From positions 151,264,746 through 151,328,745 of the forward strand of contig OW121846.1 of assembly GCA_933228895.1 (NCBI GenBank): a DNA stretch of 64,000 bases. The letters run 5' to 3'. Of this stretch, positions 1-10,769 are shown in pieces. A model generated the notes under the pieces. The model saw only the letters and a list, made by a program, of their open reading frames with translations. It was not told the DNA's origin and did not search any database. Origin of the DNA: Platycnemis pennipes. Lineage: Eukaryota; Arthropoda; Insecta; Odonata; Platycnemididae. The translations under genes were made by a program, and so were the position numbers. Positions within the stretch are counted from its first letter, which is position 1, and every line of letters begins with the position of its first letter.

Positions 1-7
1 TTTTCAG

Positions 8-134
8 GAACAAGATCTCCGAGTTCCTTGCGACGTAAAGCTGGATCTTCGTCATCAATCTCTTGGGACCTAGAGAGCGAAAACTGTGAGTTCGAGAAAC
101 AGACTGAGAGGAGCGCCCTTCAGGGAAAGAAACC
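8..134 (+). CDS. candidate internal exon of an unidentified host gene
   Basis: The window opens with a pyrimidine-AG acceptor (ttttcag, 1-7) and a consensus GTAAGT donor at 135-140. The 127 bases between are open in one frame and read as a Ser/Arg/Glu-rich peptide (key stretch SPSSLRRKAGSSSSISWDLE). Nothing similar is repeated elsewhere in the window, which favours single-copy host DNA over a transposon. No family is recognised. The exon would belong to a plus-strand gene extending left of the window. A chance open stretch with fortuitous splice sites is the alternative. Confidence 0.4.
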
Positions 135-140
135 GTAAGT

Positions 141-2115
141 TTCCTTCGTTGCTAACGTTCTTCTTTCTCGTTTATTCCATGCTCTCATAGAGTTATGCCG
201 CTTTTTCCTATTCTGTTACTGCCAATCGACGTAGAAATGTCCTCTGACGTCACCCACTTTCCCGCCGATAATCTCAATAGTCCAGTCTCTTGATTTTTCT
301 CGAACGTGTCAGAACTACTCTAAATTCATCTCGAATCATGCCCGCTTACTGGATATCAACGTCTGAAATTCTTTTTTTCTGCCTAAATTAATAGAAATTC
401 GAGAAGAAAAGGTTTTCAGCTAATGAGCTGAGCTTGAAAGTAAATTTGTGTTCCCTCATTTTCAGTCTTCTGGTAATTGATTTATTTTTGCGGGTGGTTC
501 TCGTGTCTCGCTAAGATTTCATAAGGATTAATTTCTATTACATTTGCCACCACTAGTACAGAGCCCAATATCATTTTTCAATTGATTTTCATACTTCTAT
601 GGCGGTTTCACGTAATGTGCTCCACATGGACTACGATTTCAAGAATTTATAAACATGCATTTACGTTGGTTTACTTGAAATGACTTAATCGTTCCTGTTA
701 CGACTTAATTTTGCCTCGTCTGGTCATATTTCCAGTATCTAGAGCCATGTGTTAGGTGTAGAAATAAACGTCGTATGTCTAATCTTTTTGATAAATACTG
801 TGAGCGGTCACTTACATTGTTTTATCTTTTGAATGAAATTCATCGCGAAAAAATCCTTTCGGCGATCGTGAATGAGACAAGGTGTGGGTGTTACATACCT
901 ATGACTGAATATTTCTTTGATTTCACTGAAAACGCATTTGATTTTTAATCGAACTTGGTGGTAAATCCTAGCTGTTTTTATCTATTGTATTTCAAGAAGG
1001 CCTTCATGAGCGTTTGAAACTTTGAACACTGTCGAAACCATATCCTTAAAGATAGATAAAAAGACATTTCACCTGTCCAGTCTTCGTCCCCTACACACTC
1101 TTTTCAAATATATAAGGTTTCGGATGCACCAATTCTTACTCAGTCAACTCCGTGTTGTCTCGGGATATACACCTTCAGCACGCTGAAGAGGGCCACTTTG
1201 TGGTTGAAATACGTATACGTTTTTACCTTTCGTTCCACCCTTTCTCCCCCCTTTTTTTACCTTCCCTTGACAAGTGGCGCATGCCAACATCAGCGTTTGT
1301 GGAAGTGCATCAGTCTCCAGTGTGGAAATTCTAGAAGTGTTGTGTTTTTAACAAGATCTCCTTCAGACTCCTGGAAGCTGGTTGCTGACCGGAAGACCTT
1401 CTCAGGCCAGAAGAAACATTGAGGTACTGTTGTTCACTTCCTAAAAGTTCCTTTTTCCCCTCTTTATACCACACACGAAAGGACACACATTACGGCTTGG
1501 AGACATTTCTTTTCAATAGATACTGTTAGCCGTAAGAGCTCACCGTTTTCACTTGATATCCAGCTATGGATGTAATGAAATAAGTGTGATCTACAACAAC
1601 ATAATTGCCTCCAAGGCGCAGCGAGGGTGAGGGCAGGGGGTTAAGATAATCGAGCATGAAATATCGTCGTGCAACCATGTTACTGTATGGAAACGGTCGT
1701 TTTTAGGCTAACATGAGGCTAGCTATTAATAATTGCATAGTGATAAGGGGATCTGGGGTTAAAATGGCATTTATCGAAATATCTTTTTCATTTTTCACCT
1801 ACTCAATGATATTTGAAATTATCCTGGGATTTCTAGAAGGTTTGTAATTTCTCGATTATCCCCTTCTTTCTGCTTTTAAGACGGTGTTGTTTACTCACTT
1901 AAAAAAAGAGATACAATTCTATCGTTTATCGACTAAGACATTACCTTTTCGCACGTTTCCCCTTTACAATCCATTCCTTATTTCTCTGAGTATAGAGGTT
2001 GTTGTCCAAGGTTGTGAGCAAAGGTTCTGTTTCAGTCAATTTTGTTGAATATACACGCTTGTATATTGCTTTGCTTTACGTAATTTCAATAGCCTACTTG
2101 ATGGATTATAATATA
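141..2115. other. unassigned AT-rich noncoding DNA
   Basis: I see no coding homology, RNA gene or repeat structure here. Short ORFs near 1152-1422 overlap in different frames and look like chance. It may be intron of the gene suggested by the exon at 8-134. Confidence 0.5.
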
Positions 2116-2283
2116 CCCATGTTTGCTGTTTATGAGTAATCCCTGACTATCCGAATGCCCCATAATCGAACTGACTACAATGTGCTCAAATATCTTACAA
2201 GAGATTGACGTGAGTGAAATGGGTCTGTAGTTACTAGGTTCTTCCCTATCACCGCTTTTAAATATAGGTGTAATGTTAGCTAC
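2116..2283 (-). repeat. internal partial duplication of LINE A RT segment
   Basis: This block repeats about 168 bases of the RT region also present at about 2588-2755 in the same orientation, with only a few differences. It joins directly to the GVPQGS codons at about 2284, so the element reads RT palm and then jumps back to the IFKSGDRE block. The join has little homology beyond a few bases, which suggests template switching during reverse transcription or a later duplication. Confidence 0.85.
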
Positions 2284-3712
2284 TTTCCAATACCGCTACC
2301 CTGGGGAACTCCCGATGTGACTTCGATTGTGTCCGACATGATACCATCTATGACAACCCTCTGCTCTCGCCCACTTAAGAATTCTTTTACCCAACATACA
2401 ACGTCTTTATTTATACCAAAACTCTCTAACTTCAAGATTAATTTGTCATGAGGAACTTTATCGAAGGCCTTCTTAAAATCTAAAAATATCGCATCAACTT
2501 CAGTACTGCTTTCGCCGTGGACTAAAATATCGTGTACGAATAAAGCTAATTGTGTCTCGCAAGATCTACCTTTCCGGAACCCATGCTGGCTGTTTATGAG
2601 TAATCCCTGACTATCCAAATGCCCCATGATCGAACTGACTACTATGTGCTCAAATATCTTACAAGAGATTGACGTGAGTGAAATGGGTCTGTAGTTACTA
2701 GGTTCTTCCCTATCACCGCTTTTAAATATAGGTGTAATGTTAGCTACTTTCCAATCCTTGGGTACTGTGTGGTTCTTTAGTGTTTTAGTGAATATTATTT
2801 CTAGATAGGGGGCTATTTCAGAAGCTAATGTTTTATAAACTCTGGAAGGAATTTGATCGGGACATGGTGATTTGATTATACTATTGCTTTTTAACTGCTG
2901 CTCTATTCCGCGACATGAAATTTTTATTTCGGGCAATTGCTCACTGAAAGTGTTCGGCGGAAGTTCCACTGCGTTGTGTGACAATGAGTTGAATACGCTT
3001 TGGAAGAAGGAGTTAGTATTGTGTTTTTTTGTATTGGCTCTTTTACACTGTTGGTGACTCTGATTCCTTTATCATTTTTAAGTGTGTGCACTGTGGACTT
3101 ATTTCCTTGAAGCTCTCTCACATATGACCAAAACGCTTTAGGATTGCTATCTAAATATTCTCCTAACATCTTGCTCTTGAAGTGTGATAACGCTTGCCAA
3201 CATGATTTCCTTGCTAATGCGCTCGTTTTTTTATAGTTTTGAACTAGCTCATTTTTTTCCTCTACCGATAGACCCCGTCCTGCATTCTTAATCCTAGCGT
3301 GGCATACCCTTTGTCGCTTTAATGATTTCCTAACCTCCGCGTTATTCCAACCTTGCTCTGTATTATCACTAACATATTTACTTGGTATGTATTTATTAAC
3401 TGCGTTACGGGTGACCTCAAGAAATTCTCTCCACGAATCCTCTGTATTTAATCCTTTGCTTTGTTCGCTGAATACATTAAACGCTTCCCTTAATTCCTCT
3501 TTCATACCGTCGTAATTAGCCTTGCTAAATACGCATACCCTCATCCTTGGTTTATTATGTCATTCAACGCCTACAATAAATTTCGCATGCACTATTTTAT
3601 GATCACTAATTCCTGTGTCTGTAACTGTATTTAGAACTCTTTCGGGTATATTTGTTGCTAATAAGTCTAGAATGTTTTTTGCCCTGGTCGATTCTGTTAC
3701 TAGCTGTGATAC
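2116..3712 (-). mobile_element. LINE A, 3'-side segment (CR1/Jockey group), RT pseudogene
   Basis: Minus-strand remains of ORF2 of a non-LTR retrotransposon, which would copy its own RNA by target-primed reverse transcription. From 3712 downward it encodes the end of the endonuclease, the linker (KANYDGM, AEVRKSLKRQR, FWSYVRELQGNKS) and the RT fingers/palm (NYRPISLTSISCK, DFKKAFDKV, SGVPQGS). A frameshift lies near 2985 and the frame is lost after GVPQGS. The missing RT end, including FADD, was never copied or was replaced by a duplicated block at 2116-2283. It is closest to LINE F in this window. Its 5' continuation is at 7065-7838, because LINE B is inserted between the two parts. Confidence 0.88.
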
Positions 3713-3730
3713 ATACATCTACATCTACAT

Positions 3731-3770
3731 AATACCCTGCAAGCCACCACAAGGGTGTGTGGCAGGGGGT
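3731..3770 (-). promoter_or_regulatory. LINE B 3' stem-loop before the GATGTA tail
   Basis: On the minus strand CCCTGCCAC pairs with GTGGC-TT-GCAGGG around a short loop, immediately before the (GATGTA)n tail. The same structure is present in every LINE copy here that retains its 3' end. By analogy with L2/CR1 and eel UnaL2 elements it is probably the site recognised by the reverse transcriptase. Confidence 0.6.
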
Positions 3771-3941
3771 GATTGCTCACCAAAATGGACTACATATCAT
3801 GCATAAAAAAGGAATAGTATTAATATAGTAGTCAGAACTACATTATTTAAAAAAAAGATACAAATTGCTAAGCAAACATGCAAAAACATTCTGTTAGTAG
3901 GGTTAGCTTTAAGTACTCATACCAACATGCAGCTACCAATG

Positions 3942-6743
3942 CTATTCATTGCTACTCTCTGATAGGACATATTTACCGTTATTCGTATCTCTAATTTTTC
4001 GAGGGAAAAAGGACATTTTGAATCTATCAGTTCGGCAATCGATTTCTCTAATTTTATGAATATGGTCCAGTCTGCCATAGTAAGTTGGGGTTCGTAAAAT
4101 ATTTTTAACTTCATCACTGAAAATATTGCCTTGGAATTTGTGGAAGAGATTAAGTGTAAATTTCAACCTGCGATCTGACAATGAATCCCATTTCAATTCA
4201 TCTAATAGACTGGTTACGCTAACATACTTATCGTATCGTCCCTTTACAAATCATGCCGATCCTTGCTGCACACATTCAAGTTCATCACTTAGACCGATTT
4301 CGTAGGGATCCCATACACTGGCAGTATATTCCAAATGAGGTCTATCAAGGGAAAAGTATCGGATTTCTCTTACATGATCGTCACATTTACCCAATACTCT
4401 TTTAATGAAACCCAGTTCGCGATTCGCTTGACCCTTTATTTCACGAATGTGTTTACCCCAGGAAAGATCATTTGTCAGTCTTATTCCAAGATATTTAATG
4501 GATTCCACGTTAGTTAATTCATTATTACTTATTTTGTAAGTGGTAGGAGGAGAGCTATTCTTTTTCCAAAAATTCATTACAAGACATTTCTTAAAGTTTA
4601 ATTTTAACTGCCACGTATCACACCAAGTTTCAATAGCATGTAGATCAATATTTAAATATTCTTTAACGTTTTAGCATATAATTTCCCTGTTTAAAACTGC
4701 GTCATCGGCAAATAAACGAAGCTTACTTTTTACCATCTTTTGGATATCATTAATGTACAAAAGGAATAGGAGTGGACTTATCACACTACCTTGTGGGACA
4801 CCCGAAGTGACTTTAATTGCCGGTGAGGAAACACCGTCCAAAACAACCCTTTGAACCCGATCATACAGAAAATCATTAATCCATGATATAATGTTACTGT
4901 CTAACCCATACGATTTTAATTTCACAATTAGTTTGCTTTGAGACACCTTTTGAAAAGGTTTTTGAAATCTAGAAAAACAGCATCCACTGGAATATTATTT
5001 TCGCCAGAAACTAAAATATCTTGGGAAAAGAGACAAGTTGAGTTTCACATGATCTGCTCTTCCGGAAACCATGCTGAAAGATGGACAACAAATGCTGGCT
5101 ATCTAGGTGCCCCATGACTGAACTGACAATTATATGTTCTAGGACCTTGCATGAAATGGATGTGAGGGATATAGGTCTGTAGTTAGATGACTGCTCCCTA
5201 TCACCACTTTTAAAAATGGGAGTTACATCGGCTGCTTTCCAGTCCATCGGTACGACGTGTTCGGTCAGGGATTTATTAAATACTATTTCAAGGTAGGGGA
5301 AAATTTCGGATGCTAACTCTCTATTTACGCGGGAGGGAATTTGATCAGGGCCAGGAAATTTGTTGGGGCTTATATCTTTAAGTAACTTTTCAATACCATT
5401 ACAGGAAATGTCAATTGGTTGCATCAACCGATGAAAGAGGTCAGGTAACACGACAGTTGAAACCCCGAAAGGTGGGTTAAAAACGGTTTGGAAGAAGGAA
5501 TTTAGCAAGTTAACTTTCTCAAGTGTGTTTGTGGCCATTTCACCCTTATCATTTCTAAATGAATGGACGGCAGACTTATGGTCTTGCACTTCCCTTACGT
5601 ACGACCAGAAGACTTTTGGATTTTCTTTCAATTGTTCCCCAAGTGTTTTTCTTTTGAATTCTGCGAATGCATTACTAAGGGATGTCTTTGTAGTGGATTT
5701 GGAAATTTTATAATTTTCAATAATTACATTACGCTCATCAGTGGGCATATGTTTACTAATTCTTTTCATTTTAGCATGGCATATTCGCTGCCGTCTCAGG
5801 GATTTTATCACTTCGGCATTGTACCACCTAGGATCAGTGCTTTCTTTTTTGAATTTACTAGGGATAAATCTGTTGATCCCAGAGCGCATGATATTAATGA
5901 ACGACTTCCATGAATCGTTGGTACATACCTTTATGGAAGACTTTTTGAAATCCGATAAGGAATCTCTTAAATAAATTTTAAAGTTAGCAAAGTCTGCTCT
6001 TTTAAAAATATAAATCTTTATTTTTTGTTTAAAATTTTTATCTAAAGATAGCGAGAGTTTTAATAGAGTCTCACAGATGTCTTTGTCCCTTCCTCCAGCT
6101 TTGAAGCAGTATGTTCTCCAGTCTATTGATGGTGCATTGAAATCTCCACCTATTATTATATTACGTTCGCTGTTACGGGACGTTATAGTATTTTTTTGCT
6201 TTCCCAGTTCTAATAATGACTCAACATCAGTGGTTGGGGTCTATAGAATGCGCAGACAGATATTGATCTGGATTTAGGGCATGTTAATGAACACCAAACA
6301 TATTATAAGGGGTTGTCGGGAAATATTACTGCTTTGCTAATTATTGTGTTCTTGACTTCAATGAAAACACCACCACCTGCTCTGTTATGTCTATCTTTTC
6401 TATATATTTTAAAAAATTTGGGGAATATTGCTGAGTCAGGAATGTCATCCGTCAGCCAACTTTCAGTTCCTATAATTAAATCTGCCTCAGTAGTATGAAT
6501 AAGGTGATGGAACTCAGGTATCTTGTTTTTAAGACTTCGGCAATTAACTACCGCAACGGAAATATTTTCACCTCGACTATTATTAAGGCTACAAGGAAGA
6601 GCTGTAGTCATGTCTGAAGTATTTTGAGGTTCAATACTGCTTCCATGAAAGTTAGTCGATAAAGCAACTGGCAACGAGAAGTTATTTACCCCACTACATG
6701 ACCTATTCTCTACCCTACCATCTACCCTAAAAAAGGTCTGCAA
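3942..6743 (-). pseudogene. LINE B ORF2: endonuclease-reverse transcriptase, frameshifted
   Basis: APE-type endonuclease with VVNCRSLKNK, GTESWL and GGDFN-type blocks is followed by a linker and RT. RT motifs visible include IFKSGDREQSSNYRPISL, SGVPQGSVI and RLFADDAVL, then the C-terminal region with SVWDPYE and FPRKIRD. Protein-level identity to LINE E looks near 90 percent by eye. Frame breaks occur around 6300, 5010 and 4670, and there are smaller ones toward the 3' end, so it is inactive. No ATG is found at the beginning of the ORF2 frame; the frame is already open where ORF1 ends. Confidence 0.88.
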
Positions 6744-7062
6744 TGATCAAATATCCTATCCGCCACGCGTTTGGTGGCGTCCGGAGTGTAATGAACTCCA
6801 GAGCGGTTTAAAGGGTGTCTACACGACCGAAGCGACGGCTGAAGGTCAACCAAGGAGGCTCCAATGTCCTTACAGAAACGGCGTAGCCTCTGATTTATGT
6901 CTACCACTCGACGCCAAATCAGAGGTCCACGATCGATCCTCGAGACCAGACTACAAATCGATAGCGCCAGTTCAACGCCCGCGACTTCACTTACCCGCTT
7001 CACCTCAGAGTTCAATTCGTTGAAGGAATGCAGAATCTCCTCGGGTCTGCATAATGAGACAT
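6722..7062 (-). pseudogene. LINE B ORF1 C-terminus, SGNH-esterase-like
   Basis: The C-terminal part of ORF1, 5'-truncated. Visible blocks are VNINQRLRRFC-like (here VDINQRLRRFCKDIGAS), LVDLQPSL and SGVHYTPDA followed by ADRIFDHC. This order matches the last blocks of the SGNH/esterase-like domain known in ORF1 of some CR1/L2 LINEs, where the D/G-x-H block supplies the catalytic His. The catalytic Ser block is not present in this truncated copy, so activity cannot be judged. The stop codon overlaps the ORF2 frame and lies just after a UUUUUUA run. Confidence 0.6.
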
Positions 7063-7064
7063 AA

Positions 7065-7838
7065 TGAGACGTTAAGGTGTTCAACAGTGATTTACAGGGT
7101 TCTTTATCCTTACCTCCTGTAATGTAACTACACGTATTCCAGTCTATCGAATGGAGATTGAAATCTCCGCTTACTATCATTCCTCTATCCTCGTTCGGAG
7201 AAAGTAATGTGGCTATGTCTGACTCTAACTCCATTATAGAATTGACGTCTGCGTCCGGTGGCCTTTAATATGCACCTACATATATCTTTTTGCGTTGCTA
7301 CTTTTACTTTTAACTGAACACCAAATACTTTCTACATTTCGCTCTGAAATAGGTTCTCTTCTACTGACATACGGGTCCTTCACAGCTATAAATAATACTC
7401 CTCCGTTTCTGCTCACTCTATCCTTTCTGTACACGGTAAAACACTTCGGGAATACTTCATAATCTGATATGTCCTTCGAAAGCCAGCTTTCTGTACCTAC
7501 GAATATATCTGCATCAGTACTTTCTATGCGGTGGTGAAATTCAGCTACTTTACTTCTTAAAAGTTGCGTAATATGTATGAAACAGCTGATGAAACAGTTA
7601 TTCGAACTGGCCAAGAAGAAAACGATGGGATGCTTTGCAATACATTTATAGTTACGGTTATATTGCGGCAATCGAAACATCCCAAAGAAGTAGCGGGGCC
7701 CCTCTTAGAAAGGGTTTTTGCATTACCAATTTTTAGGGTCGTTCGTACCCCTTGATTGTGTTTTTTCTCCCATAAGAAGAGTATTGAGCTCAATGAAGAG
7801 GTTTCTTCATTTGCTGTTTTTAAATTAGAAGTACTCAA
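7065..7838 (-). mobile_element. LINE A, 5'-side segment (endonuclease)
   Basis: The minus strand encodes the first part of an ORF2 close to LINE F: VAEFHHRIESTDAD, GTESWLSKDISD, FTVYRKDR, then after a frameshift near 7270 GDFNLHSIDWNTC and LLNTLTSH, where LINE B interrupts. Upstream of 7570 the frame continues to about 7838 as a Ser/Thr-rich N-terminus ending in NITVTI. About 90 bases with no counterpart in LINE F separate it from the endonuclease core. The element is broken by the B insertion, an indel and frameshifts. Confidence 0.8.
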
Positions 7839-8252
7839 GGCATTGAAATAAACTTCATATCCATAAATAGAAAAAAAGGATGAAGAATTTGATTATTTTT
7901 TCAAATAATGTTGAGGTTCAATAGACATTTAATTCTGCTGGGCGATGACTACTGTGCAATAGCCAGCAATTATTTTGCATTAGCTCTGTCAAGTGGTGAA
8001 CCTGGAACGCTGAACCGTTAATCTGATTGCATCCTTTCAACGAGATTCCTGGTTTCATGGGATTATGGAATGGGATTAATCGCGTTCATTTCTCCTTATG
8101 ATGTAAAATTTTTGTAAAACTAATATTTACCACATTTGAAAACAAAATTCTGGACGTGAAATAAATTAACCACAAACCTTTCTCTTCAATGACTCGTTCA
8201 TTTGCAGGAAAACATAAGCACATCACACTACTAAAGCTGCTGTTTATTTTTT
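7839..8252. other. unassigned AT-rich DNA
   Basis: No coding or repeat signal was recognised. Confidence 0.5.
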
Positions 8253-8404
8253 AGCACATTCGGATGTCTTCAGTTTCGGGGAGATGTTATCGAGGATGAA
8301 GTCGCTGACCTCCAACTCCAACTGTTGGAACACGGGAGGGAAATGGATGAATTCAGAATTGATGTCTGTCTTCTTCCCTACGATTTGAATATCGAGTATA
8401 GTTA
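8253..8404 (-). CDS. candidate terminal exon of a host gene (strand uncertain)
   Basis: Both strands are open. The minus strand (about 8392 to 8253) reads a peptide with SEFIHFPPVFQQLELEVSDF and ends in SECAKK-stop, with about two thirds G/C at third codon positions, unlike the AT-rich surroundings. The plus strand has a good acceptor (tttattttttag ending about 8255) and a 49-codon open stretch with RGDVIEDEVADLQLQLLE ending at 8404. Third-position bias favours the minus strand, while the splice site favours the plus strand. No protein family is recognised. Confidence 0.4.
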
Positions 8405-8671
8405 ATGTATATTCAAGACTTCCGTAGTATTTACCGTGACTAAAAGCTTATTTCTACCGTATTTACATATTGATCGCTATCTGTATAGTAATATTTATTC
8501 AAAACACCGAACTGAACCTCTGAATCACTCAGTATTTAGATGAGAAAGACGGTAATAATTTTAAGTTTCCATTTTACATTGATCGAAACATATTCGCTAG
8601 CAATAAGTTCTTCTCACGCATATCACCAAGACGAAGAAATAAATATGAAGGGTCTCCTTCTCCTGACACCA

Positions 8672-9325
8672 GGGACCGTATTCCGTAACTTGGGTGATAT
8701 CTATCACCGGTGATGGACATCACCGAAAAACTTCACTTGCCCTTAAAGTTTCAGATGCTGTAACAGGGTGGTGAAGTTTCTTCACCCGGTGATGAGAAGT
8801 GCTATGAAACATCGAGCGGTCTAGTATTGCCAAAATGAGATTAGCCAATAAAGAAAGCCAGTTGAATCATATGACCGCAACGCCGGCAAGAAATGTGCAA
8901 ATTGAATGCTTGTAGTCACGAAGATGTATGTTCATGCTTGTAGTAATGGTTTCCGGAGTGATGATATGTTTGATTATAATTAATTTGATGTTCTAATAAC
9001 CCAGCTAGGTGATTATTATTAGTAGGATTAATATTACGAAGTGAACCATGGATTGCATTTATATTTTACTGAATATCAACATAAACAGTCGCACCATTCA
9101 ATCGTTTTTTGTGAGAAAACCACGGCGAATATGATTGATTGATACTATTGTAATTATTTGTATTATTAAATGCACGTGCCATTTCAATTGCGTCCGAGTT
9201 ACTTTATTCCCGTATTAAGCAAGGCAGGAGGGGCAAAGAACATCACCTCGTCGCGTTACAGAATCGGAAGAGCGGTGATTAGTGATGTTCATCAGCGGTG
9301 ATAACGAGTTACAGAATACGGCCCC
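8672..9325. mobile_element. MITE-like element with GGGnCCGTATTC terminal inverted repeats
   Basis: The left end (8672-8690) and the reverse complement of the right end (9307-9325) share GGGxCCGTATTCxGTAACT with two mismatches. Internal TCACCGGTGATG-type blocks follow on both sides. There is no transposase ORF, which is typical of a nonautonomous DNA transposon. The target duplication could not be fixed, so the superfamily is left open. Confidence 0.7.
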
Positions 9326-10038
9326 AGAGACTCCTCAAGGTGCTCTTTAAGTGGATACAAGCGAGAAGTACGTTGCACACACTGCCTCTTTCCATCGGTG
9401 TTGTCAGAAGAAAGTACGGTACGGAGTCCGGGGAAAATCCACGCCAACAATTTCCGAATTTCCCGACACAAGACTTATTCCGGCCAGCATAGTCACGAAA
9501 TTTAGCAAGTTTCGGCGAGGGGAGTTGAAAATGTGGCGATTGTAATCTGATCTGGAAGGGAAGCATTCACGGCGTCCGGCGGCGATAGACTGCACGACTC
9601 CGCCACAGAAAAAAACGAAAACATTAGCAAAGTTTCCATGGATACCCCTCCCTTCCCTTGCCAGACACCCAACGGGAGGAATCAAGCAGACCCCACAGAA
9701 CGTTGGTCTCTCCGAATTCCATCATTCCCAGCAGCGGCGATGATTTCTGGCGAATGGTTACACCCGAATGATATCTCTCGGAATTTGAAGTCACAGAGGT
9801 TTATCTTCGACTAGCACCCAGAGATCCAACGAAGAAAACTAATTCAATTTTCCTGTCAATAATAGCACAGTGTACAATAACTTATGGTATTATTGGTTAT
9901 GAAATTCCTATTCGACTGTGCTTTGGAAAAACGGGTGAAATTTCAGGCTGATCGCATTTCTGTTAACTATTTTAAATACGCGAAAACTCATGAGAAGAAG
10001 AAGAGCTGCTGCCCTCTCCTCCGGGTGATGAGAAGCGT
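9326..10038. other. unassigned DNA
   Basis: Several short overlapping ORFs at 9298-9685 occupy different frames on both strands with no recognisable domain. I see no gene here. Confidence 0.45.
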
Positions 10039-10302
10039 AATTGAGGCGCTCGGGGCTAGATAATGGTAAGCCACACACTGAGAAATATTGAGATCTGCAC
10101 GCCTTTCTTATCCGCTAGACGATAGGAAGCCACTAGCGGAGTAATATTTGAAGAAGCCAAGAGATGGCAGCACACACCTTGTTGTTATGTATTGCACCAA
10201 GACACAACACCTAATTTATGGCATTTTTCGAACCTTCAAATGTCACTCCTGTAAAATTTCCTAAATGTGGCTTACCATTATCTAGCCCCGAGCGCCTCAA
10301 TT
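10039..10302. mobile_element. foldback/MITE with 37-bp near-perfect inverted repeats
   Basis: Positions 10039-10075 are repeated as the reverse complement at 10266-10302 over about 37 bases (core GAGGCGCTCGGGGCTAGATA). About 190 bases with no coding potential separate the arms. The near-perfect arms suggest recent origin compared with the other inverted-repeat elements in the window. The flanking AATT on both sides may be part of the repeat rather than a target duplication. Confidence 0.75.
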
Positions 10303-10769
10303 GATCTTGGCCTCCCGTTGCCAAGTCACGGCGTCTTCACAGGTTTCTTGTATCATTTAAAGGCCTATCTTAAGCCTGTTTCACACGGTCCAGCACAAGG
10401 CCTAGTATGCTAGCTGGTACTGGATATTGAGGTCGGAATCTGGTATGCTTGGAACCGTCCTTGGAGGTTTTACACGATCTTGTGCTAGCTAGGAAGTGGT
10501 CGTTCACTTTTGCGAAGTAGATTTAAAAAATGGAAATTGTACAAATGCTTGGCGATCTTCATTTATTGATTCGTGTATTCCAGATGGTAGAAACCTCTGC
10601 AATGCAGCACAAAATTTCAAGTCTATTCCACTATGATGTCAACATTAAAAATCGGATTTTTAACAATTTTCTTGCATTTAAAACTGTTGGAGTGAAATGA
10701 TTTTTCAGCAATAGCAATAAGCCTAATCGCGTATTTCTTATCCAATCGAATCGCCAAAAACTCGAGTGT

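Larger units (their letters stand above)
3713..7064 (-). mobile_element. LINE B (CR1/Jockey group), nested inside LINE A
   Basis: A nearly full-length minus-strand copy of the subfamily also seen as LINE E. Order on the minus strand: ORF1 C-terminal remnant (7062-6722), ORF2 (about 6743-3942), a 3' UTR, a stem-loop, and a GATGTA tail at 3712-3730. The LINE A sequence stops at about 7065 just before the codons that resume at about 3711, so B inserted into A. Near the 5' junction the decamer ataatgagac is present twice in tandem (about 7054-7073). No clear target duplication could be fixed. Confidence 0.9.
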
